Shown here in pieces: positions 50,972 through 58,599 of a DNA stretch of 64,000 nucleotides (positions within the stretch are counted from its first letter, which is position 1; every line of letters begins with the position of its first letter). Source of the DNA: an uncultured Prevotella sp. (lineage in GTDB: Bacteria > Bacteroidota > Bacteroidia > Bacteroidales > Bacteroidaceae); NCBI GenBank assembly GCA_900315525.1, contig OMZO01000005.1, positions 1-64,000 on the forward strand, read 5' to 3'. The translations under genes and the position numbers were made by a program. The notes beneath the pieces are model-generated. The model saw nothing but the letters and a program-made list of their open reading frames with translations, was not told the origin of the DNA and did no database searches.

Positions 50972-53900
50972 TTAGAAGTTTACTTGAACGCCGAAGTTAT
51001 ACACACGGGTCATAGGATAACGTACGCCAAAGTCAAGTCCTGAACCTGGAGCCTCGGGGTCATTTCCCTTAAAGTCTGCAAATGTCAGCAGGTTCTGACC
51101 AGAAGCATAGAATCTTACGTAGTTGAGCAGAGGGATGAACTTGGGCTTATTGATGGTATAGCCAATCTCCACGTTCTTCAGTCGTACATACTTCGAGTCG
51201 ATGATCCAAGCCTGTGAATCACGATTGTTGTGCACACGGTTAGTAAACGAGATACGTGGCAGTTTCGCATCAGGATTATCCACTGTCCAAGAGTTGTCGG
51301 CCACCCACTGTGCCAAAGCAGAAGTATTGGTAGAACCGAACTGATCACGGAAATAGCCGTTCAGTGCACGGCTGGTGTTGTCGGCTCCTACCCACAGCAT
51401 CGAGAAGTCAAGGCCTTTCCAGTTCAAACTGGCATTGATAGACCAAGTAATCTCAGGATTGTCAGTATAACCCAATGGTTTCTGGTCGTTAGCATCGATA
51501 ATGCCGTCACCATTTTGGTCCACATAGACAGCATCACCATATTTCAGTTCTACATTCTGGTCTGGCATTTTCGTACCGTATGCTGCCTGATAACGTTCCT
51601 CGGTGCCTTTCTGGTAGAATTCGAAAAGATCATATCCGAAACGCTGTCCAACAGGCAGTCCGGTACGGCTCAGATAGTCATAGAGTGGCGGAACCTCAAG
51701 CATCTCGATAACCTTGTTCCTTGCAAAGGCGATGCTTGGGCTGATACTGTATCGGAAGTCGTTGATTTTGTCAGACCACCTTAATGTCAACTCATAGCCA
51801 TGATTCTTCACACGACCTTGATTGACATAGCTCGAAGGCAGACTGGTTACGGCTGGTAATAAAGAAGCGTTTGACACAAGGATGTCCTTGCGGTCTTCCC
51901 AGAACAGGTCAAGATTCACGGTAAGGCGATCTCCGATGAAAGCGGCATCCAAACCAACGTTAATCTTAGAAGCTGTTTCCCACGTTACATCGGGGTTACC
52001 GGCAGTCAATTCCTTCACGGCCTGCAGCCATCCACCACTGGTACCGAAGTTAGCACCGCGCTTCTGTGGGTTGGTTGTCGTCGCACCTTGGTAGAACTGC
52101 CATGCACCTGGCAGATAGAGGAAACGGGCACCATTGGTATTGTCGTTACCGACCTTACCCCATGAGCCACGAATCTTCAGATAACCGATATATTTCTTAA
52201 TAGGTTCCCAGAACTTTTCGCTCGAAGGTATCCAACCAACAGAGAACGATGGGAATGTTCCGTAACGCTTACCCTCGGCAAAATTCTCAGATCCGTTATA
52301 ACCGATGTTGAAGTCGATCATATAGCGTGTGTCATAGTCGTAGGTGACACGTCCAACAAGTCCTACATAGCCCTTAGGGATCGACTGATACAGGCTGTTG
52401 TCAGAATCCCACGGATAATAGGTCTTGCTCTGATTGTAAAGAATCAGGGCGCCCACATTGTGCTTACCGAACTTGCGGGAGTAGTTGAAACTAGCTTCTG
52501 CATACCAGTTACGGTTACCCCACTTGCTTTCATTGTAGGGGAGTGGCCATGTGATGTTCTCCTTGCGCAGCACTTCTTTTCCATTGTCAAGCGTTGCTAC
52601 GTAGGTCACGCCAGTACCAAATCCGTTCTGGCGATTCTTCTGAGCTGTATAATCTGTATTATATGATCCCTTGATCTTGAAGTCCAGACCTGGAGTAATG
52701 AAACTCATATCGAGTTTATACTGCAGGTCGAGGTTCAACACGTTTGTACTCTCACTAACATATCCAAGATTATAGTAATTCGACAAAGCATCGCGGTCGT
52801 ACGGACCAACAAAGCTTTCGTCTGATACGATATGTCGGCCTTGGTCGTCAACACCTATACCAGCGTATGGCGTAGCTCCCTGCAGATAGCGGAAGAGGAA
52901 TCCTTCACCTCCACCCATCGTAGTGCGGTTTTGTACACGTCCTCCCAGCGTCAGGTTAAGCTGGCTGTATTTCGAAACGTTGATATCGAGGTTTGCACGA
53001 TAGTTAAAACGGTTGTACTTGAAGGTCTCATCGTCATTTTTTGAGAAGGTCTTGAAAAGCGAGTTCTGATTCAGGAAACCTGCAGAAACGAAGTATCTCA
53101 CTCTTTCAGAACCACCGTTCACATTCACGTTTACCTGCTCCTGCCATGCAGCATTGTTCATGATATACCCAATCCAGTCGGTATTGGGGAATGTGACGGG
53201 CATATCATTCTTACGGAAATGCTCCATAACATCTTGGCTGAATCGGATGCCAGTATCGGCATAGGGCGTATAGTCGGAGATGGTAGCGCTGCTTGGCCAC
53301 TGGCTCATAGGTAGAGCATCAGTGATGGCAGAGTAGTTCCACATCTTTCCATAGGTGTAAGAATCGGCAAAATCTACGAACTTAGCAATCTGCTGTACAG
53401 CAGCACTTGCCGAAACGGTCACAGAGGCCTTGCCTGGCGTACCGCGCTTGGTGGTAACAAGGATAACACCATTAGCACCACGCACACCGAACACAGCTGT
53501 TGCCGAGGCATCTTTCAGAATAGAGATGTCAGCAATTTCATTGGGGTCGAGCTGTCCGAAGGAACGCTCCACACCATCAACGAGGACCAATGGTTCTGCA
53601 CTGTTCAGTGAACCTGTACCACGCACGCGGATGACAGGCTCGTCGGCACCTGGCATACCCGAAGGCTGAACTACTGACATACCAGGCAATTTTCCCTGTA
53701 GGGCATTTGCCACATTCGCCACAGGCGCTTTGAGCAGTTCATCACCACCCACTGCAGAAACGGCACCCGTGATGGTCACCTTCTTCTGCTGGCCATAGGC
53801 AATGACCACCACTTCCTCAAGGGTCTTGGTGTCGGGCTGCATGGTAATACTCATGCTTCTACCCTTCACAACCTGAACTTGGGTCAAATAACCCACATAA

Positions 53901-54130
53901 GAGAACTCCAGTTTGGTTCCCAGCTTCACATTCTGAATGCGGAAATGGCCATCGATATCCGTGATACCACCAGTTCCCTGCCCCTGTACAAGGACAGAAA
54001 CACCAATGAGCGGTTCACCAGATTCATCAAGAACCGTACCCTCCACCGTCAGATTTTGGGCAAACACCATAGTAGGCATCAAGCAGAATAATGCCAAGAT
54101 ACCTAATAGAAAACATTTACTTTTCTTCAT
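50972..54130 (-). CDS. SusC/RagA TonB-dependent transporter, first pair
   Basis: A 1052-residue full-length SusC-like protein: signal peptide (about residues 1-24), carboxypeptidase-D-like domain (about 27-110: 'VEGTVLDESGEPLIGVSV'), linker with 'VVVIAYGQQKK', plug domain and barrel with terminal 'YNFGVQVNF'. It is the first gene of a five-gene operon with one clear promoter upstream. Its cargo is not determined by sequence; the SusC-SusD-SusC-SusD-SGBP order resembles xylan-uptake loci. Confidence 0.92.
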   Translation of the reverse strand: MKKSKCFLLGILALFCLMPTMVFAQNLTVEGTVLDESGEPLIGVSVLVQGQGTGGITDIDGHFRIQNVKLGTKLEFSYVGYLTQVQVVKGRSMSITMQPDTKTLEEVVVIAYGQQKKVTITGAVSAVGGDELLKAPVANVANALQGKLPGMSVVQPSGMPGADEPVIRVRGTGSLNSAEPLVLVDGVERSFGQLDPNEIADISILKDASATAVFGVRGANGVILVTTKRGTPGKASVTVSASAAVQQIAKFVDFADSYTYGKMWNYSAITDALPMSQWPSSATISDYTPYADTGIRFSQDVMEHFRKNDMPVTFPNTDWIGYIMNNAAWQEQVNVNVNGGSERVRYFVSAGFLNQNSLFKTFSKNDDETFKYNRFNYRANLDINVSKYSQLNLTLGGRVQNRTTMGGGEGFLFRYLQGATPYAGIGVDDQGRHIVSDESFVGPYDRDALSNYYNLGYVSESTNVLNLDLQYKLDMSFITPGLDFKIKGSYNTDYTAQKNRQNGFGTGVTYVATLDNGKEVLRKENITWPLPYNESKWGNRNWYAEASFNYSRKFGKHNVGALILYNQSKTYYPWDSDNSLYQSIPKGYVGLVGRVTYDYDTRYMIDFNIGYNGSENFAEGKRYGTFPSFSVGWIPSSEKFWEPIKKYIGYLKIRGSWGKVGNDNTNGARFLYLPGAWQFYQGATTTNPQKRGANFGTSGGWLQAVKELTAGNPDVTWETASKINVGLDAAFIGDRLTVNLDLFWEDRKDILVSNASLLPAVTSLPSSYVNQGRVKNHGYELTLRWSDKINDFRYSISPSIAFARNKVIEMLEVPPLYDYLSRTGLPVGQRFGYDLFEFYQKGTEERYQAAYGTKMPDQNVELKYGDAVYVDQNGDGIIDANDQKPLGYTDNPEITWSINASLNWKGLDFSMLWVGADNTSRALNGYFRDQFGSTNTSALAQWVADNSWTVDNPDAKLPRISFTNRVHNNRDSQAWIIDSKYVRLKNVEIGYTINKPKFIPLLNYVRFYASGQNLLTFADFKGNDPEAPGSGLDFGVRYPMTRVYNFGVQVNF

Positions 54131-54252
54131 CGGGTCATAATTAGTTATTGTTAGAATAATATTGTTAGTTATTGATTAATAATTAGCTGTTGTTGGCTAT
54201 ATTAGCTGTCCATGCATAGCTGTGTTGAATGCAACTCAAATGTTGCACGCTG
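54131..54252 (-). promoter_or_regulatory. Leader of the SusC/SusD operon
   Basis: A predicted leader of about 116 nt lies between the promoter and the SusC ATG. It is A/T rich, with repeated TTAGTTATT- and TAGCTGT-like words. No riboswitch that I recognise fits it. In Bacteroides, long susC leaders can be targets of regulatory RNA, which is only an analogy here. Confidence 0.35.
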
Positions 54253-54284
54253 CAAAAATAAATAAAAAAAAACAAATCGCCAAA
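54253..54284 (-). promoter_or_regulatory. Promoter of the SusC/SusD operon
   Basis: Minus-strand -33 TTTG (54281-54284), 20-bp spacer, -7 TATTTTTG (54253-54260). It lies in the gap to the cation exporter gene. Confidence 0.65.
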
Positions 54285-54302
54285 CTTTTGACAACTTTTT
54301 TT

Positions 54303-55409
54303 TCAGTCGGTAATATCTCTATCGATATTGATGCTGATGCGGTAGTCGGGCAATAATGCCTGAACTTCCTGTAAAACCTCATTACGAAGTGTAATGGGGT
54401 CTTTGATGGCAAAATCTACAATGATGTCAAAATTGACGATGTGCTCATCCCTGTCGATATAGAGCCCATGCGTTTGAAGGACACCTTCCTTCGACGAGGT
54501 GATGCTACGAATCTGCTGCTCGATACGGGCGATGTCCTTATCCTGGGTGTTACGAGCATAGATGCCGACAGTCAGGAAGACACCGTATTTCGATGTGATG
54601 CGCCTCTGAATATCCTTCGACATCTTATAGATTTCTGCTGCCGTCATCGTGTCCTCCACCTCGATATGCACAGATCCGATGGAGAACTCCGGACCATAAT
54701 TGTGCAGCACGAGGTCGTAGGCTCCCAGCACACCTGGCACGGATTCTACTTCATGCTTGATATCATGCGTGAACTGCGAGTCGTTGCGATTACCAAGCAA
54801 TTCGCTGATAGGCGACAGCACCATCTCCACACCAGCCTTGATGATGACAAGGGCAATGGCGGCACCGAGCCAGCCGTCAAGCTGCAGTCCGAAGAGCATC
54901 ATCACGCCTGCAGAGATCAGCGTCGTCAGTGAGATAACAGCATCGAAGCGTGCATCCTCGCCCGAGGCTATCAGCGCATCGCTGTTCACCTCCTCACCAG
55001 CCCGCTTCACATAGCGGCCCAGAACAAGTTTTACAAAAATCGCTACACCTATTATTATTAATGACACCACCGTAAAGTCTGACGGTTCTGGGTTCAAGAT
55101 CTTCTTGACAGACTCAATAAGCGAGGTGACACCAGCTGCCAACACGATGAGAGCGATGATAAGGGCTGTAAAATATTCGATACGCCCATGACCAAAGGGA
55201 TGCTCCTTGTCGGCAGGCTTCGAAGCCAGTTTCATGCCGACGATGGTGATGACGCTAGAGAGTGCATCGCTGAGATTGTTCACAGCATCAAGCACGACGG
55301 CAATAGAGTTGGCAAGCAGTCCTACGCCGGCCTTGAAGGCAGCAAGCGCCACGTTGGCAAGGATGCCGACAACGCTTGTACGGATAATTTTCGATTGTCT
55401 TTCTACCAT
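54303..55409 (-). CDS. Cation diffusion facilitator (CDF) metal exporter
   Basis: A 368-residue CDF transporter. ATG 55409 was chosen over one 42 bp upstream, since it directly precedes the first membrane segment. It shows 'DAVNNLSDALSSV' and 'HPFGHGRIEYFTA' with metal-site Asp/His residues, plus a second metal site in 'SGEDARFDAVIS'. After six membrane segments come two ferredoxin-like cytoplasmic units (about 210-290 and 295-368); the second is an addition to the basic CDF plan. It probably exports Zn, Mn or Fe. Confidence 0.9.
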   Translation of the reverse strand: MVERQSKIIRTSVVGILANVALAAFKAGVGLLANSIAVVLDAVNNLSDALSSVITIVGMKLASKPADKEHPFGHGRIEYFTALIIALIVLAAGVTSLIESVKKILNPEPSDFTVVSLIIIGVAIFVKLVLGRYVKRAGEEVNSDALIASGEDARFDAVISLTTLISAGVMMLFGLQLDGWLGAAIALVIIKAGVEMVLSPISELLGNRNDSQFTHDIKHEVESVPGVLGAYDLVLHNYGPEFSIGSVHIEVEDTMTAAEIYKMSKDIQRRITSKYGVFLTVGIYARNTQDKDIARIEQQIRSITSSKEGVLQTHGLYIDRDEHIVNFDIIVDFAIKDPITLRNEVLQEVQALLPDYRISINIDRDITD

Positions 55410-55418
55410 AACAAGATG

Positions 55419-55426
55419 CAAAATTA
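55419..55426 (-). promoter_or_regulatory. Possible -7 box of the CDF gene
   Basis: Minus-strand TAATTTTG fits TAnnTTTG, 9 bp before ATG 55409. The nearest TTTG upstream is at 15 bp, shorter than usual. Confidence 0.3.
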
Positions 55427-55469
55427 CAAATTTATCATAAACAAAGAACATTTTATTCCACTTTTTTTG

Positions 55470-55477
55470 TATCTTTG
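55470..55477 (+). promoter_or_regulatory. Possible -7 box of the DUF362-topB genes
   Basis: TATCTTTG fits TAnnTTTG, 16 bp before ATG 55494. The -33 region is T rich but has no clear TTTG. Confidence 0.4.
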
Positions 55478-55493
55478 CACTCGTAACAAACGT

Positions 55494-56462
55494 ATGAAGA
55501 TTATGAAAAGACTACTATTCGTCTGCATCTGCCTGATGCTCGCCATGACTGGAAAGGCCCAGTCAAAGGTGTATTTCACCAAGGAAATCACCCCCGAATC
55601 ACTCGTTAAGATCTACAAGGCGCTGGGCATTGAGGCGCAGGGCCGCGTCTGCGTAAAAATCTCTACAGGCGAGGGCGGAAATACCCACTACCTGAAGCCG
55701 ACACTGATACGCAACCTCGTGGAAGAGGTAAACGGTACCATCGTGGAATGCTGCACTGCCTATGGCGGCTCGCGCCAGGATCCGAAGAAGCATTGGGAGA
55801 CAATCCACGATCATGGCTTCGACTCCATCTTTGCTGTTGACCTAATGGATGAATTCGGGGAAATACGCATTCCCATCAAGGATCAGAAGCACCTGAAATA
55901 TGACATCGTAGGAGAGCATCTGGCCAACTATGACTTCATGATCAACCTCGCCCACTTCAAAGGACATGCGATGGGCGGTTTCGGCGGCGTATTAAAGAAT
56001 GCTTCTATCGGCGTAGCCTCAACGGCAGGAAAATGCTATATCCACACCGCGGGCAAAACTACAGACCCCAAGACCGCCTGGAGCCCGGAGAACCTTGCTG
56101 CAGGCCCCACGCAAGACCTCTTCCTCGAGTCGATGGCTGCAGCGGCACAAGCCGTTCACAACTATTTCAACGGCCACATCATCTATATTAACGTCATGAA
56201 CAACATGTCTGTCGATTGCGACTGCGACGGACATCCCGCCAAGCCTGAGCTGCAGGATATGGGTATCATGGCCTCACTCGACCCCGTAGCCGTCGATCAG
56301 GCCTGCCTCGACAAAGTGTTCAACTATCAAGGTAAGCCCGGCGATGACAACAAGCCCCTCATCCAGCGCATCAACCGCCAGCACGGCACCTATATCACAG
56401 ACTACGCCGAGCAAATCGGCTTCGGCTCGAAGAAATACGAACTGATAAACCTCGACAAATAG
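55494..56462 (+). CDS. Secreted DUF362 domain protein
   Basis: A 322-residue protein with signal peptide (about residues 1-22, ending 'GKAQ') and a DUF362 core: 'VCVKISTGEGGNTHYLKP', 'NLAHFKGHAMGGFGGVLKN', and 'SLDPVAVDQACLDKV'. DUF362 proteins are often linked to Fe-S proteins, but the function is unknown. ATG 55494 is chosen from the promoter position and signal peptide; the frame extends far upstream. The start 'MKIMKR' allows the second ATG. It is 10 bp before topB. Confidence 0.85.
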   Translation: MKIMKRLLFVCICLMLAMTGKAQSKVYFTKEITPESLVKIYKALGIEAQGRVCVKISTGEGGNTHYLKPTLIRNLVEEVNGTIVECCTAYGGSRQDPKKHWETIHDHGFDSIFAVDLMDEFGEIRIPIKDQKHLKYDIVGEHLANYDFMINLAHFKGHAMGGFGGVLKNASIGVASTAGKCYIHTAGKTTDPKTAWSPENLAAGPTQDLFLESMAAAAQAVHNYFNGHIIYINVMNNMSVDCDCDGHPAKPELQDMGIMASLDPVAVDQACLDKVFNYQGKPGDDNKPLIQRINRQHGTYITDYAEQIGFGSKKYELINLDK

Positions 56463-56472
56463 AATTCAGAAT

Positions 56473-58569
56473 ATGATTGTCTGCATCGCAGAGAAACCGA
56501 GCGTGGCTCGGGATATAGCACGCATCCTGGGGGCAAACAGCTCCCACGATGGGTATATGGAAGGTAACGGCTATCAGGTGACGTGGACCTTCGGTCACCT
56601 GTGTACGCTGAAGGAACCTGGCGACTACACCCAGGCCTGGAAACCCTGGGCGCTGACGCAGTTGCCGATGGTGCCGCAGCGCTTCGGCATCAAGCTGATA
56701 CCCGACAGAGGCATCGAGAAGCAATTCAGCATCATCGAGAAGCTGATGCAGGCAGCTGACGGCATCGTGAACTGCGGTGACGCCGGACAAGAAGGAGAGC
56801 TCATCCAGCGCTGGGTGATGCAGAAGGCTCAGGCAACCTGTCCTGTGAAACGTCTATGGATCTCATCGATGACAGACGAGGCCATCCGCGAAGGCTTTGC
56901 CAACCTGAAAGACCAGACGGACTATCAGCCACTCTACCTTGCAGGCCTCTCGCGTGCCATCGGCGACTGGCTCTTAGGCATGAACGCCACACGACTCTAC
57001 ACGCTGAAATACGGGCAGAACCGTCAGGTGCTCTCGATAGGACGCGTACAGACGCCTACCCTTGCCCTTATCGTAAACCGTCAGAAAGAGATCGAGAACT
57101 TCAAGCCGGAACCCTATTGGGTGCTGGCAACAGTGTATCGCGATACCATCTTTACTGCCACCAAGGGCAAGTTCACCTCGAAGGAGGAAGGCGAGAAAGC
57201 TTTCGCCACCATCGAGGGCAAACCCTTCACAGTGACAAAGGTGGAGAAGAAAGAGGGCAAGGAACAGCCGCCACAACTCTACGACCTCACCTCGTTGCAA
57301 GTCGATTGCAACCGCAAGTTCGGCTATTCTGCTGAGATGACGCTCAACCTGATCCAAGCCCTCTACGAGAAGAAATACACCACCTATCCCCGTGTGGATA
57401 CGCAATACCTGAGCGACGATATATATCCCAAATGTCCTCAGACACTCAACGGGTTATACCAGACGAAATTTGCAGGCGTAGCACCCTATGCGGAGTTCAT
57501 CAAGCCCATCGGCGGCAAAGCCCTGAAGAAGTCGAAGCGTGTGTTCGACACCTCCAAGGTGACAGACCACCATGCTATCATCCCCACAGGCGTGGTGCCC
57601 CAGAATCTGAGCGATGCCGAGCAGAAAGTATTCGACCTCATCGCCCGCAGGTTCATCGGTGTCTTCCTGCCAGACTGTAAGTTCTCCACGACAACTGTTC
57701 TTGGAGAGGTCAATGGAAATGATGAAGAATCCGTTGAGTTTAAAGTCACTGGCAAGGAGATCCTTGATCCTGGTTGGCGCATGGTGCAAGGAAAAGACAA
57801 GCAGAAAGCTGACGATGACAATGATGACAAGAAACAGCAAGAGACAGGCGAGCTAGACGCTGGGATAGAGCGCACCCTTCCCACCTTCGTTAAAGGGGAG
57901 AGCGGCGACCACAAGCCCACACTCACTGAGAAGTGGACCACGCCCCCGCCCTACTACAACGAGGCCTCGCTGCTGCGGGCAATGGAGACTGCAGGCAAGT
58001 TCGTAGAGGACGAGACCCTGCGCGCAGCCATGAAGGAAAACGGCATCGGGCGTCCATCCTCTCGTGCAGGCATCATCGAGACACTCTTCAAGCGCCACTA
58101 TATCAAGCGCGACCGCAAACGCCTCATCGCCACCCCTACAGGCATCGAACTCATCGACCTCATCCACGAGGAACTGCTGAAGAGCTGTGAGCTGACAGGT
58201 ATCTGGGAGAAGAAACTGCGCGACATCGAACATCAGACATACGATGCCCAGCAATTCATCGAGGAACTGAAGGCCCAAGTAGCGGAAATCGTCCAGGAGG
58301 TGATGTCGGATACAAGCAATCGTCGCGTGACGGTGCTTTCCGATGCCGACCTGAAGAAGGTGAAATCTCCCAAGGCAGAGGCTGCACCCAAGCCGAAAGC
58401 ATCCCGCAAGAAAAAGAAAGAAGAGACCACAGCCGCTGCCACGGATGAACCGAAGGAAGGCGACATCTGCCCACTCTGCGGACAAGGTCACATCATCAAG
58501 GGAAAGACCGCCTATGGCTGCAGCCGCTGGAAAGAGGGATGCACCTATCGCGTGCCTTTTAAGCAATAA
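56473..58569 (+). CDS. topB: DNA topoisomerase III
   Basis: A 698-residue type IA topoisomerase. It has the TOPRIM start 'CIAEKPSVARDIARILGA' and 'DAGQEGELI', the active-site tyrosine region 'TTYPRVDTQYLS', and 'GIGRPSSRAGIIETL'. A Lys/Ala-rich linker near residue 640 leads to a C-terminal zinc-finger-like part ('CPLCGQG' and 'GCSRWKEGC'). It relaxes or decatenates DNA. It is of full length. Confidence 0.94.
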   Translation: MIVCIAEKPSVARDIARILGANSSHDGYMEGNGYQVTWTFGHLCTLKEPGDYTQAWKPWALTQLPMVPQRFGIKLIPDRGIEKQFSIIEKLMQAADGIVNCGDAGQEGELIQRWVMQKAQATCPVKRLWISSMTDEAIREGFANLKDQTDYQPLYLAGLSRAIGDWLLGMNATRLYTLKYGQNRQVLSIGRVQTPTLALIVNRQKEIENFKPEPYWVLATVYRDTIFTATKGKFTSKEEGEKAFATIEGKPFTVTKVEKKEGKEQPPQLYDLTSLQVDCNRKFGYSAEMTLNLIQALYEKKYTTYPRVDTQYLSDDIYPKCPQTLNGLYQTKFAGVAPYAEFIKPIGGKALKKSKRVFDTSKVTDHHAIIPTGVVPQNLSDAEQKVFDLIARRFIGVFLPDCKFSTTTVLGEVNGNDEESVEFKVTGKEILDPGWRMVQGKDKQKADDDNDDKKQQETGELDAGIERTLPTFVKGESGDHKPTLTEKWTTPPPYYNEASLLRAMETAGKFVEDETLRAAMKENGIGRPSSRAGIIETLFKRHYIKRDRKRLIATPTGIELIDLIHEELLKSCELTGIWEKKLRDIEHQTYDAQQFIEELKAQVAEIVQEVMSDTSNRRVTVLSDADLKKVKSPKAEAAPKPKASRKKKKEETTAAATDEPKEGDICPLCGQGHIIKGKTAYGCSRWKEGCTYRVPFKQ

Positions 58570-58599
58570 TTTGCGAAGCATATCGTTATTATATAAGGT

